From Dimargaris cristalligena (lineage: Eukaryota > Kickxellomycota > Dimargaritomycetes > Dimargaritales > Dimargaritaceae): 64,000 nucleotides of DNA. Below, in pieces: positions 1 through 11,492 of the stretch. Under the pieces are notes generated by a model. That model ran no database searches, was not told the DNA's origin, and saw only the letters and a program-made list of their open reading frames with translations. The position numbers and the translations under genes are program-made. How positions within the stretch are numbered: the first letter of the stretch is position 1; the number at the start of each line of letters is the position of its first letter. The stretch covers positions 1-64,000 of the forward strand of contig JANBQC010000005.1 in assembly GCA_027576995.1 (NCBI GenBank). Direction: 5' to 3'.

Positions 1-3000
1 ATTATCCATCTATCTTTTCATTTAGGCTTCCTCTTTCAAGTATAAATACTCCCACTTGCTGCCACCTCTTGGAACAGCAAGTCTATCATCACCTTTCCCT
101 TTTTATTACCTATCTTTTCGAATAAAGTTCAGTTTTCAAGGATTTGGGTTCAGTTCTTTATAACCATATTTTGTCATATAGTGCAGAGGTTTGGACTTTA
201 CTGGGTTTAAGGGGGTTAAGACTGAGGTGGCCTTGGGGAAGTCACTGCTGATCTTCTGGTCATCCATCACATTATATACCATTGTTTTATATCATCAGTT
301 GATAAGAAAAATAAAATAAACTAAAAATATTATAAAAAAACGCTGTAATCAAATAGTATAATTAATTTAGTACTCAGAGATACCACAACTTCAAACTAAG
401 TGAATTAAAGTAAAACAAATAGGAGTAGTGGTAATAAAATAATCAAAATAAAAACTGGGTAAAGGATAATTGTCAGGGTCATCTGGTGAAGTTAATATAA
501 ATGTTTATTTTAAGTAATAGAGGCTTATATCAAAAATAATATATTACAAAAACACTTATCTCAAATTTAACTTGTCCCTTCAACTGAGGGGATGTGGCTA
601 GGGTATATATAAGGAATTGACTGAACTAAATAAATAAAGCTAAGAATAATAACTGCAATAATTATAGGTTATAAAAACCTGTGATAGGAAAAAACTGACC
701 TACTGGTTAAACTATAGTCATGAGTATGTTAAATGGAAGTAAAATGTAGAAATTGGAAGGTTGGAAGATACAGTCTTCCCAGTCCTCCTTTATGTTAGAT
801 ATTGATAAAACTAATAAAAAGAATTCATGCTAAGTAGTTGTATGGTGCAATTCTAAGAAGAAATCCACCAGAGGCTAGTTATTCCCAAGCCCCACTCATA
901 AAGGATCATTAATAGTATAAAAGTAGTGATATGAAGTAGTCAACCATTATGGGTTAAAATTACTATTGATTTTGATGGCCTATAACTTCATTAATAATAA
1001 ACGGAAAAACAAATGGAAGTATAAGTTGGAAAGCTGAAGGAAAGGAGAATCAGCTAGCATAAAGAGACAAAAATAATAAGTTTAGCCCCAGACTGTTCCC
1101 ATGGAATTGGCTTGTTAATTGTCTGGTGACCTCAAATCCGTCCAAAGTATTACTACTTTATGGATTGGTAACTGGCGCTGGTGCTTATGCAGTCTCTGCC
1201 CAGCTGCCCATGGCAGCACACCTAGCGCAGATTACCCCAAATACAAAGAACATACACCAGATGGTAAGTCAGCAGTATCGTGGTATTGGTGGTAGATAAT
1301 GCCTTTAGGAAATTGTACATCAATTTACTGCCTTTACCCACACACAGGCTGTTGGGCAGACTAATGGAAAAGACTTCGAAAGAGGGGATGATTACCTTGC
1401 CTTTGTGAAATCTGGCTGGCTAGGTAATTTTTGCCACCCTTTAGTGATGTGTATGGCCTATGGCAGATATTATCGTCAAACCCCAACTAATACATGTCTA
1501 ATAATAGGCCCATTTGGTTTAATATACACTACCTGATCAAATATATATAACTCGGAATATAGCACTGTCCATCCTTGCCAGCCGAAATCCGATGAATCCC
1601 ACCACCCAGCGCAATTGGAGTTATTGTACAAGGAGCTGAGTATATTTCGGGTGTTGGTGCTCTCTTATTCGCACTGCTCCCCTACAGTCTGGGGAATCTG
1701 AGGTCTTTGCTGGCATCCTAGCAACTTATCTAAAGATGAATGTCCTATATGCCGAAACTCGTACTGACTTATTGTTCCTTAAGGTTCTACCCATTTGTAT
1801 ACCCAATTATTTGTGAATATTAGAAATTATTTATATATGTTATACATAACCGTCCTTAAAACTCATCCACATCCTATTACCCTTTACCCAAGTATCCCAG
1901 ACAGTGCTCTGAATATAGGCTCGCTACTAATACCCACTTAAATTGGGCTTTTTTAGGCAGAACATTCAATATTGGCTACTGATATGTGGACTGAATGTAC
2001 TTAGGTGTGTCATTAATAATGGTGGGGGGAGGAAGGAAGAAGGCAGTGCTGCAGCTAGGAGAGGCCAACTACCAAGGGCCCCTACCAGCATGCAACTCCG
2101 CCAGCTAGAACACACCACTGGGCCCTCCCGCTACAATTGCAATCAATAGTCAGGCAGTTAACAGATGCAGTCCCTGTTAAACGACAGGGGAGTCCAGGCC
2201 ATAGAATGAAGGAAAGAGTATATTATCCTTAGTCCCCTATATCTCAATACACTATAAGATAAATGCCTAACGTTCTTTACTTGGTTTTACGAGTTGTTTA
2301 GCCCTACTCAGTCCATATGCTACGATAGGGACCATTCAAGATAGTGTTGCTGACAATGCATCCCTGTCTTTGTACCCCATGGGGTTTTCAAACTATTAAG
2401 TTATTTCAAATGAACTTAAGTAGCAGTACTTCGGCACATTAGTCGCAATGCTCGACCAAATAGCATCACTGTAAAGTAACATACTGCCAATGATGTTACT
2501 TTGGAAGTGCTAGAAGGTACTCGACTGGCATAGTGTCTACTGGAAATGTATTAGAGTAGCTAGTAGGAAAGAACCAATTGACATTAACTATCCTAAAACT
2601 ATTTAATTTCCTAAGAGTAAAAATAATCCATTAAACCATCAATTTGTCCCTAGATGCACCTCCTACAGAGGTCAATTGTACAGACAATCCTTTGAGTAAT
2701 CTGTATATACATAAAAATACCACCGATTTTGGTCCTATAATTTTACGAGTGAACTATGAGGTGAAAAACAACTGGGGTATATGAGTGAAAGGGTCTTATT
2801 TGGACAGACTACTATATTTGACGCATTCCGCTCGGTCGGTTCAATGTCTACATCTATCCATCCTATTTTTTTTCACCACCATTCCTTTCTATTTTCCGGT
2901 GCCACATTTTTCACATTATTATATTATTATCTGATTACTGGTATTATTCAATATTATTCCCAAATCCTATTACACGTGATAATATGTGCTACTACCCTCA

Positions 3001-3501
3001 GGTCACAGTCCTAGCCATACCCCACACAAGGTCGTATTCAACCTATTTCCTTTCGCATTTTAACAGCCGAATGTAAAACTACAATGCCATTTTCTAACGA
3101 AATAGGAAAATATGAATGGAAAAATGGATGTATATCCAAAAAGTATCAATAAAAGTCGGTGTGTGCGATGGGTGGTGTATGGCTTTAGCTGAAAATACCT
3201 ATTTCCTATTTAAAATCTGTTCATTCGAGTAAAGCAACCGACTAAACAAATGGTCTTTCCGTATCCATGTGCTAAACAGCAATGCAATAGCCCAGGCTTT
3301 CCCCAGGTCATTTTTCGTTATTTTACCATTGGTTTTTGAAGCAATCGTCTGTTCGGATACCAATTTTCGGTTTATATAAGAAAGCGACCCATTGCAGCAC
3401 ACAACTTGCGCCTTGATTAAAAAATAGACGATTAAATAAATTATTGCCATTTATCCAAAATATTTTATAGTTACATTAAACATCTCTCATATGAAGGACC
3501 A
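1..3501. other. AT-rich gene-poor region with transposon remains
   Basis: This stretch is clearly AT-richer than the gene blocks and has no open frame that looks like a maintained gene. The only recognisable content is a decayed Ty3/gypsy integrase around 1.3-1.54 kb, listed separately. Two short open stretches near 2781-3014 (+) and 3199-3450 (-) lack GC-rich codon use and match nothing I know; they are probably chance or further transposon debris. The composition fits an old repeat-rich island beside the gene-dense remainder. Confidence 0.6.
1318..1536 (+). mobile_element. decayed Ty3/gypsy integrase fragment
   Basis: From 1318 one frame stays open to a TGA at 1534. It starts with a stretch reading QFTAFTHTQAVGQTNG, which resembles the end of the gypsy integrase core (consensus of the type FTAYHPQTDGQTE). 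Further on it ends with GPFGLIYT, resembling the downstream SPFELVYG-type motif, preceded by TPTN. The spacing between the two motifs is about right for the family. The catalytic Asp region just upstream is only present as a short out-of-frame hint (DNAF at about 1298), so the copy is frameshifted and dead. I saw no LTRs, reverse transcriptase or RNase H. Integrase identity is inferred from motifs only. Confidence 0.6.
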
Positions 3502-5244
3502 CTAAACTAAGGGAAGTTTCATGCATTTACAAAACTGACCCGACAGTCGCCGATGACGCTCGACTTGCTTTTGTCGGATTCGCCGGCGATGGAAAAGAGT
3601 GAGAGCTAAAAGAACCCCGCAAACAACACCGGTGGCCATCATAGCCGTACTGCCTTCGATGCCCAGGGGGGCGCATACGGGTCGGGCGGCCGTCAGCCCT
3701 CTGCTGCAAATATTGACCTTGTGGCAGGCGTAGCTGAAGCATACCCCGCCGAAGGAGGTTCCCGCCACAAATGCCAAGCCCAGGAATACCAGGAGCGCGG
3801 TGATATATGAGGCCAGCGCGGGTTCCAGCATCCAATGGCGTTTGTAGTCGCCGCTGAATTTGAACTGGGAGCACCGGCAGCCGGCGACGCGGTAAAACTC
3901 ACGCTGCCCGTGAGGGGTGTGGACCGTCTCGCCGGACAGGGTGGAGTGGATGGCCGAGTCGGTGAGCGACAGCGAGTGGGAGGGGCCGAACAAGGAAGCG
4001 TGGGACCGACTGTCGCGGAACGGCGAGCGGGCGAGGGCGAAGCTGGAAAGGACACTGGTAGTTTTGGGCGGGTCGGCAGATAGGGCCATGTCGTAGATTT
4101 CGTGGGCCTCGTCCAGCCACGACTGATTCTTATAGGCATCCAGCGAAAAATGCGAGGATGGATACTTGTCGTCACTAATAAGAAAAGTGTGGCGGTTGGG
4201 CCGTTCCCGGAAGGTGGACTGCTGACGGGGTACGGCCGAGGGGGTAGGCAGGCTGTGCCGGTGTATGGCCGGGGGCGGAGTTTCGTTGCGCAGAGAGGAG
4301 AGTGAGGATTCCGGAGGCGGAGGGGAAAGCAGGGCAGGCAAACCGGGGGTCGACTGGGCCGAATCCGCCCGATAACTCCGGCGATACTTGTAGAGTTCCC
4401 GGATGTTTCCCTCGGAGTATTTACGCGACCGCCGCTGGGGCTGAAAGTAATCTCCCGCATCGGAAGGGTCCACAAAGGGGGACGCAGTTTTAGCGGGCCA
4501 GAACTCCTGCACCGCCCCGGGTTCCGAAACCGAAGGAGCGGATACCATGGGGGGCTGGTCGACTGCCTCTTCGTCCCAGCCCATGGGGCTCGACGGTGTG
4601 GGTAGGGCCTCAATAATAACGGGGGTAGCTGGGGGTAATTTATGGGGCAGGCGGAAGCCTGAATAAGCGCTGTTCCGAAACACCGACGACTGGGCCGAGC
4701 GCCGGGAACTGTCATTTGGGACGCAAGGCAAGGGCTTAGTGCGAGCCTGTCGGGTTGGGGAAGCCAGGTGGCGGTGGTGGGTCACAGGAGGCTGGGGACT
4801 CACGGGGGTGTACTGACGCATGCGGTGGAACGCCTGAGTCAGGGGCTGGCGAGTCGGGGAGCTGGATGGGGAAGGGGGGCCGGACGGCTCGGGACTCGAT
4901 GGGGGAGAGTCACGGATAGCTATTGCTTCGTCGCTGGATGACCCACCCTTCTCGTGGTCCACCGAATGGTTCCGAGCCGTACTCATGGAAGTATCCGGTG
5001 AAGTATGCGTTGTGGCATCCTTAACCGGGCTCATAGACGTAGCTAAGGAAGTGTCTAGCGATGTGCTCACGGAGGTGTCCATGGAGGTTTGGAGTTGAAC
5101 CACTTGGTACTCATGGCAGTATTCATAGTCACTCGAATAGTAGGCGGAGTCGCGCTGCTGCTGACTCACGGCACCCAAGCTATAAATATCCATTACGGAC
5201 ATGCGCCCGCTAGGCAGAGATACATTGGCAGTGTCCGTGGTCAT
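3502..5244 (-). CDS. unknown Ser/Pro-rich two-helix membrane protein, 580 aa
   Basis: I do not recognise this protein. It is a single uninterrupted frame with C/G-ending codons. Residues 1-470 are low-complexity and Ser/Pro/Thr/Arg-rich. They start with Tyr-rich and imperfect DTS-type repeats (about 53-90), followed by many S/T-P and basic patches, typical of a phosphorylated cytoplasmic region. Near the C-terminus there are two hydrophobic helices, about 476-500 and 531-552. They are joined by a short loop with four cysteines (C502, C507, C513, C524) and followed by a strongly basic tail. The predicted topology is both termini cytoplasmic with a small Cys-rich loop in the lumen or outside. 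It lies alone between gene-poor flanks. It could be a polarity or septum-associated membrane protein, but that is a guess. Confidence 0.75.
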   Translation of the reverse strand: MTTDTANVSLPSGRMSVMDIYSLGAVSQQQRDSAYYSSDYEYCHEYQVVQLQTSMDTSVSTSLDTSLATSMSPVKDATTHTSPDTSMSTARNHSVDHEKGGSSSDEAIAIRDSPPSSPEPSGPPSPSSSPTRQPLTQAFHRMRQYTPVSPQPPVTHHRHLASPTRQARTKPLPCVPNDSSRRSAQSSVFRNSAYSGFRLPHKLPPATPVIIEALPTPSSPMGWDEEAVDQPPMVSAPSVSEPGAVQEFWPAKTASPFVDPSDAGDYFQPQRRSRKYSEGNIRELYKYRRSYRADSAQSTPGLPALLSPPPPESSLSSLRNETPPPAIHRHSLPTPSAVPRQQSTFRERPNRHTFLISDDKYPSSHFSLDAYKNQSWLDEAHEIYDMALSADPPKTTSVLSSFALARSPFRDSRSHASLFGPSHSLSLTDSAIHSTLSGETVHTPHGQREFYRVAGCRCSQFKFSGDYKRHWMLEPALASYITALLVFLGLAFVAGTSFGGVCFSYACHKVNICSRGLTAARPVCAPLGIEGSTAMMATGVVCGVLLALTLFHRRRIRQKQVERHRRLSGQFCKCMKLPLV

Positions 5245-7719
5245 GCTGCTGGTTGAATATGCCTATGTATTAGGAATGGCGTCAGTAAGCGATATGGCCA
5301 CCCCTCAGACGGCGCAAAAAATACAGTAGGCGGACAATCGATAACGGCAACCACTTGAGAGGGGCCTAGTAAAGCCCACAAATATATAAACCCGTAGGTT
5401 TGGTTAAAACAACGCTATATTTCTAGGCGAGGTTAATGTTGTACAAGACCTCCTGACTGGCAGCTCAATTCGAATATATAAAAGCTGATTGTTCACAAAT
5501 GGGTAGTTTGGGGGAGGGTAAGCAATGATCTATGGGGAAGACCACGGTTGCGTTGTGGTATTCGGGAAGTCTGGGGTCGCGGTTGAACAATGGTAGTATT
5601 CGCGTGTTGGTAAAGGTGGTGGTGAGTTGGGGAGAAGAATCAGACCCAATAAAACAACGATAGATGTAGTAAAATAATATTCGATAGGCTCTAGAAGAGA
5701 GGTCAGGCAGGGTGCAGATTGGGTTTTATAGTGCACTAATTAATTCCTAGAAAAAGGACTAAATATCGACGGGTGGTTTGGAAATTAGACTAACACCAGA
5801 GTGGTAAAAATAGATGCCTTCCAAGAGAATAGGTAGCAGGGGTGACCCATTAGGATATAATCGGGCCGACACCAATTGCCTATATACCAAGTCTGAGCAA
5901 CCGTGTTCGTGCAGGGATGCAGGAAATAGCCTCCCAGATGCACTGGGTGAGGGGAAGGGTGTCAGAGTCCAAAACACGGAGCGGGGAAAAGATGAGCGCA
6001 TCGGAATCAAATAAATGAGGTTTACCATACACACTGACCCTTAAATGTATTCTTACCGACCACTACCCTGAATAGACCTAGGGCCCCCCTGATTCCTGCT
6101 GATTGCTTGGCCAACAGTACGAGGACCCGTGGATAAGGGTGGGCCGCTCTAACTGGTTCGGATAGCCCCCGTCGGCTAGGTGGCAGGTCGCAGCTGGTCA
6201 GACACCATCAATGAATGGGGGATATCGACTGTGAACTCGCCATCGCTGAAGCCAATGAGCCCGGTAGTGTGTACCTTAAGTTTGGGTTCCAAGTAAATGC
6301 CGAATACGGACGGAAGGGGGTCCTTTGTAGACTCAGCTGGACCCTTGACATGATCCGGTCCCATCTACGGAAGAACAGGGGGGGACAGGCGATCGGAGTT
6401 TGACCGGACACCACGCTTCACTGAGGGGCCATGGGTCTATAATTATTTATAGAGTGTTCGGCAAAATAATCGACCACCTCAGAATCCATGATTCCAGTGG
6501 CGGACAGGGGCCGGCTATGTATACGCCTATTCACTACACCGGCTGGTGTTGTACAGGCCCTACACCAGCTAAGCTAACCCCAGTAGACCACACAGTTCGC
6601 ACGTTTGACCCATGACCCATTTGCATTAATAAGGAAACCGGTCGCTCCTAAATAGCCACAATCGGCATGATTTATAAACCTCGGCTCGCCTACTACACGT
6701 AGACTTACGCCAAGTTTGCTATATATTAAAATACAATCAGGTGCTCGAGTCCGTGTGGGGAAAGCCTGGCTGGCATGTACATTTGCTGGGTCGCTAGAAC
6801 GCACAGCCAGCCACCTCGGATACGACCACTGAGGAGGACATGGCATAGCGGTTGCTATTCATAAGAATACCCATCTATGCAGGGTCGCTTAAGGGTTTAG
6901 CACTCTCGCTATTCTCTACACCACTAATATTTTATGAGCACTAGTGGCCAGTAGGGCTGGTGGTGACTTTCCACAATCGAGCACTGCCAAGCAGGGATCT
7001 GGGAAAACAATTGCAGGTACAGTTGCTTCAATATGGGTGAAATTCGACCCAACTGTATAGGGTTTTGAATGATATGTGTATGGGATAATATATAAGAGAT
7101 AGATTATTAACCAGTAGTATTCGCCCTGTCCAGCGGATATTTCGTTATACAGCCTGGTTGAACCTCTCCCATATTCTAGCTACCTCGGGTCTAGCAAAAC
7201 TGCAATTTATATTCTCGTAGCTCAGTTGATTAATCCGCGATTCAAATGCTTGTCCTGCCAATATATAGGTTGCAAACGAAATGATGAGTTGTTCCAATTC
7301 GACCGTTTTACAATCTGGTTGGTCTGTCATTCATTCCCTGCGAACAGGGATTAGGCCCAACCACGTGATCCCGGCCACTTACTTTTTTTACAGCAATGCT
7401 CCACTTATTAGTTGTTTTCTCCCGCCTATTTTTGGCAGTTCTACCTACCTACACATGGGCCAACCTATTCGTCTATTGGTAAAACAACGAATATGTAAAG
7501 CAGGTCCTTTTTCTTGAATCTGGAATGAATGAGAGAGGTTGATTCAGTCCTACTCCACTACTTCAGCTGGTTCACATTTCCTTTACTGTTGGGCCCATTT
7601 TCCAACCCTAACCACCATATTCCCCCTCCCGCCTCAACTAGGACTCCCTCCACCCTCACCCTACTCTCGCTGATTCTCTCTCAAATAATATTTATATATA
7701 TACCCCCTCATTATTCGCC
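5245..7719. other. gene-poor interval with protein-like fragments and repeat copy A
   Basis: No complete gene is supported here. On the minus strand several short open stretches look protein-like, at about 6850-6574 (ending in a Cys- and Trp-containing segment) and 6364-6180. I could not join them into a gene with credible splice sites, so they may be exons of an unrecognised gene or relics. Around 7011-7175 lies a dispersed repeat copy (separate entry). The last 200 bases before 7720 are pyrimidine-rich with a TATA-like run, consistent with the promoter of the next gene; CACGTGATC occurs at 7362. Confidence 0.5.
7011..7175 (-). repeat. dispersed repeat, copy A
   Basis: This segment is similar, without an obvious internal gap across its core, to 26990-27155. 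The shared blocks include ATATGGGTGAAAT, CCAGTAGTATTCGCC, CAGCGGAT and TTCGTTATACAGCC. On the minus strand both copies stay open in the same frame (for example LYNE, then SAG, then GEYYWL, then GSxFTHI). A second frame ends in a shared IWxRFNxAV followed by a stop. Differences fall on all three codon positions about equally, so both may be drifting relics of a transposon or gene. I do not recognise the family. Confidence 0.55.
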
Positions 7720-8487
7720 ATGCCCGTTCTGCCTGCCTCCATGGCCGCTCATTCGAGCGAGCTCGAGTTGCTTCTAACCGAAGCCAAAGCGTATCTGACG
7801 GAACATCCCAACCCGGCAGCGGGGAAAGACCCCATTAACCCTCTTCTTATCTGCCGACTGAGCGGGGTTGATTTCGCCACTGAACAACTCCCCATTGACA
7901 TTTACGGCGCCGGCCCGGCCACGCTCGACCGCAGCCGGATCCGCGAGAAGGACAACACCCTCGACGCTGACCTGGCCAGCACCAGCGGAGCAAAGCCGAC
8001 CCCCACGGAAGTCCGGATAGAAAGCCAGGCCCTGCCCGGTAAGCCCCAGAGACACCCGGGCCGGCACGAGAAGGGCTCCAGCGGACCGGGCTGGTTCAAC
8101 ATGAAGCGGCCCCAGCTCTCCGAGAGCGTCCTCCGGGACCTACAGGCCATCCAATACCGGGGGGTGTTGGACACCAGCCGATTCTACAAACTGGACAAGA
8201 AACGCAGTTTGGTTCCCGACCATTTCCAGATGGGCACCATTGTGGAGGCCTCGCACGAATTCTATTCCAGCCGCATGACGAACAAGGAGCGTAAGGGTAC
8301 CTTGACTGACCAGTTCCTGCGGACGGACGGTGTGCGAGAGATGTTAAGGACTAAAACGACCAAGATTCACGCGGACAGTGCCGATAATCGGGCGGCCAGG
8401 GTTAAGCGGCAGTTCAAGAACCTGAAGGGTTACGATCCTCGCAAGCGGTCTAAGTCCGAAGTCAGAGCGAGACTAGGCAAATACTAA
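7720..8487 (+). CDS. FCF2: Fcf2 domain protein, pre-rRNA processing
   Basis: This is a nucleolar factor of the Fcf2/TdT-interacting-factor-2 (DNTTIP2) family, required in yeast for early pre-rRNA cleavages and 40S subunit production. The single-exon product has 255 aa. The Fcf2 domain occupies about residues 124-220 and shows the hallmark GWFNMKRP, then DTSRFYK, then FQMGTIVE, then EFYSSR with a basic KxERK run. The N-terminal 120 residues are weakly conserved and the C-terminus is very basic. An alternative start is Met8 at 7741; I chose 7720 because it has a purine at -3. A pyrimidine-rich, TATA-like promoter lies just upstream, and a CACGTGATC box about 350 bases upstream. A second ribosome-biogenesis gene in the window, UTP12, is not adjacent. 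Confidence 0.93.
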   Translation: MPVLPASMAAHSSELELLLTEAKAYLTEHPNPAAGKDPINPLLICRLSGVDFATEQLPIDIYGAGPATLDRSRIREKDNTLDADLASTSGAKPTPTEVRIESQALPGKPQRHPGRHEKGSSGPGWFNMKRPQLSESVLRDLQAIQYRGVLDTSRFYKLDKKRSLVPDHFQMGTIVEASHEFYSSRMTNKERKGTLTDQFLRTDGVREMLRTKTTKIHADSADNRAARVKRQFKNLKGYDPRKRSKSEVRARLGKY

Positions 8488-8564
8488 AATGAGAAGTAGT
8501 AGGAGCCACGGGATGGACAACCCATATGTATACCCTTTGATAGCTTTCTAAACTGTCTCGCAAT

Positions 8565-8570
8565 AATAAA
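8565..8570 (+). terminator. AATAAA polyadenylation signal of FCF2
   Basis: A canonical AATAAA hexamer lies 78 bases after the FCF2 stop codon, in an AT-richer 3' flank. Its role is inferred from sequence and distance only. Confidence 0.45.
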
Positions 8571-9466
8571 GTCCCGGCTCTGACCTATTTCCTTGGCTGG
8601 ATCGCACCTTGTGGTGTTGGTTAATAATTCCGCCGGCTATTTACTATGAGCTGATTTGCCCGTTGACGGGAGAGGTAGGCAGTAAGGAAAAGGGTTACTT
8701 ACTTACTAGAGGATGTAAGGTAATATAGAGGGGTCTGCCGGACCTTGCCCAGGGAATATTATCTAAGCCTGGTCATCTAACCGCCGATATGACCAAGAAA
8801 TATGGTAAATTTGAGTGGTCAGATGTTTCCGTTGGCCTATAACAATGGCCCTGGTAATTTCCTCTCAGCCTGCACGGTCGCGGATATTGTATTCCCTCCG
8901 TCAATCTAATAATGCACGCCACTTGTGTAGTATAGTTTACCTACTCGCTTATTCTCAGCTGGTCATATGGGGGTTATGCCCGTGGCTTTTCACCTGAAGA
9001 CGACTTTGAGAGAGTGGGTGACTGGCACCGGAGTGGACAATACTCCCTTTTTAGTTCCCTCTACGTTCGTCCCCCGTCGGCATTGGCTAATAGATAAGAG
9101 CAAGTCGGCTTGGTTCTCTGGCCCAGAGGGTTTTGCCAGTAGTAATCGGCGATTTACACGTGCCGGTGGCCGCTGCATTCCCGTATAAGTTATCATTTAT
9201 ATATAAAAGATACATAGTATAAGCAAAGCACACCCATGTGACGGTAGTAGCCCCACCCAAACCACCACAGTATAAGCCTCCCCCTCCCCTCCTTCCTCTT
9301 CACGCCAAGTCAAGCTATTTCCACTACTATTCTCGTTGGTTCAACCCCTCCAGTGCCCCCACCACTCATACACTATATATACATTGGTTGTATTATTCCG
9401 TGTGCCCTCCTTCAGTATATTTCGTCTTCCTTAGTTTCCCTTGAATTCCTCTGTTACGCCCACCAC
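8571..9466. other. intergenic, FCF2 to carrier gene
   Basis: No gene is supported. 8967-9190 is open in one frame on each strand, but neither product resembles a known family. A CACGTG occurs near 9157. From about 9240 the plus strand becomes strongly C/T-rich with short TATATATA runs, which looks like the promoter and leader of the next gene. Confidence 0.5.
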
Positions 9467-10570
9467 ATGTCTTCCTCTCCCGAACCCACCGCCGTCGCCG
9501 CTCCGGCCCCGCCCCCAACCTCGGCCGTCAAGTCGTTTCTCTCGGGCGGCTTCGGTGGCATTTGCCTAGTGGCGGCCGGTCACCCCCTGGACCTGATAAA
9601 GGTGCGCCTGCAAACCTCAACCCAGTACAAAGGAACCCTCGATGTATTCCGCCAAACCCTGGCCAAAGACGGCATTCGGGGTCTGTACCGGGGCATGGCC
9701 ACTCCATTGGTCGGGGTCACCCCCATCTTCGCCACCTGCTTCTGGGGCTACGATATGGGCAAGCGCATTGCCCGCTGGAGCTCCCAAACCGTAAGTACCT
9801 TTCTCCTTCCCCCTACTTATAGCTACCGCATTCAGTACATTCAGTAGGTGGACAACCCCCCATGCCTCGAGATATGGAGGCTAGCTCCTCGCTTATATCC
9901 CAGTGTCTAACCCCTTCTCCTTTTATAGCAATACCAATACCAATACCAATAATATCCACACCCCCATTAACTTACTTAGGACGCTTCGACCCCGCTAACC
10001 ATGGGCCAGATCCTCTTCGCTGGTGGGTTCTCGGCCATCCCGGCTACGCTTCTCATGACCCCCACCGAACGCATCAAATGCCTACTCCAGATCCAAGGCC
10101 ACTCGAACGCCCCACCCAAATACAACGGTCCTATCCACGCCGCCCGGGTAATTCTGAAGGAAAGCGGCATCCGAGGCCTCTTCAAGGGTACTGGGGCTAC
10201 CCTCCTGCGGGACATCCCCGGGTCCGTGGCCTATTTCGGGGCCTACGAGCTCTTCAAGCAGATGTTTACCCCGGAGGGGGCCGAGCCGGGCCAACTCAGC
10301 ACCGTCGCCGTGCTAATGGCCGGTGGTCTCGCCGGTATGGCCAACTGGGCCGTGGCTATTCCCCCCGATGTGCTCAAATCCCGCCTGCAAACCGCCCCCG
10401 AGGGCACCTACCGGGGCATCCGCGACGTGTTTGTGCACTTGATGAAGACCGAGGGACCGAAGGCGCTCTTCCGCGGCTTAGGCCCGGCTATGCTGCGGGC
10501 TTTCCCCGCCAATGCGGCCTGTTTCCTGGGCGTGGAGGTCTCCCTGCAAGCGATGAACAAGCTATGGTAA
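9467..10570 (+). CDS. CRC1: mitochondrial carrier, carnitine/acylcarnitine type
   Basis: This inner-membrane solute carrier is of the SLC25 family and closest in motif to carnitine/acylcarnitine carriers (yeast Crc1, human SLC25A20), which bring acylcarnitines into the matrix for acetyl-unit transfer and beta-oxidation. There are two exons, 9467-9790 and 9980-10570. The 189-base intron has donor GTAAGT and acceptor TTACTTAG, phase 0. The product has 304 aa, normal for the family. All three carrier signatures are present: [22 protein letters not shown] and [18 protein letters not shown] and the C-terminal [11 protein letters not shown] are typical of the Crc1 group. The start was set at the ATG opening a short Ser/Pro/Ala-rich head; the frame is also open further upstream. 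The substrate is inferred from motif resemblance; another fungal carboxylate carrier is possible. Confidence 0.88.
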
Positions 10571-11492
10571 ATCGAGAAGTACACGTCGTATAGATTCAGC
10601 AGACACCCTCTAGAGCCACATCAGTCCTATTTATTTAATACACTACCCCTCTCCTCTCCTATACTATTTTATTTTTATTCCTATTTCTACTTTTATGGTT
10701 GGTACTCAACCAGCGGATGGTGGGGGGGAGGGGGTTCTCTAGCGGTTACTGTTCATTTTGTAAATTGGCACATCAGATACGCGGAGTTACAATACCCTTT
10801 CCCACCCGGGCTTCACCTGTATTTATTTCAGGGGGCATTTTATAGTATCTAATAGTTGACAGACAATAAACCACCGCAGCACCCATCATTAGTTACAGAG
10901 TGGGCATTGGTTTTATCTAAATGAAGGCATGGCGCACTAGAGGCACTACTACTACCACCAATGGCCTAATTTCGCTTATCAGCAAGTCATTGGGGGCACC
11001 CCATTGTAAACCAGTCTACTGACTCTCGTGTAATGGGAGCTGATCCAATCCCGAATGCGTTACACAAGAGCATAGCCCCGCTGGGCAGTCTCAATCAATC
11101 GTCAAGGATAGTAAAATTGGCCAAGACCGGTGGTTTATGGTGCTAAAGGAATGAGTACAATGATGAAAGTCAATCGTCATCAAGGACTGGTCGCGGGGAT
11201 CCCGCTCACCTACTAATTATTTTTCTCGGAATGATCCATGTAGAAGAGGAATAATGCCTGCACTTTGCTGCATGGCCAGGGATAATAAGGATACAATTTG
11301 ATATGGTTAAGTTGAAGAATAAGAGTAAGGATAAGGCTAATAAATCAGGGTATCGTAATATAAGATGTAGAAAACAAGACGACGAAGAAATGGACAACGA
11401 AGGACATGGGTAGCGATAGATTCTCGGACAGCCCCTCCAACCATAACCCTAGACGGGGTGGTGGCTTGGCTAAATCTGCCGACGGTACCAAA
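10571..11492. other. intergenic between convergent genes
   Basis: This AT-rich spacer lies between the 3' ends of the carrier gene (+) and the Mit_KHE1 gene (-). I see TATTTATT-type runs and a G-run near 10725 but no gene, RNA or repeat I can support. Confidence 0.5.

Noticed and set aside
3693..4715. 340-codon frame on the minus strand overlapping the two-helix membrane protein gene
   Set aside because: It is a shadow in a Pro/Ser-rich gene; the product is Pro/Arg-rich without motifs, and the main frame has the membrane helices and natural codon bias.
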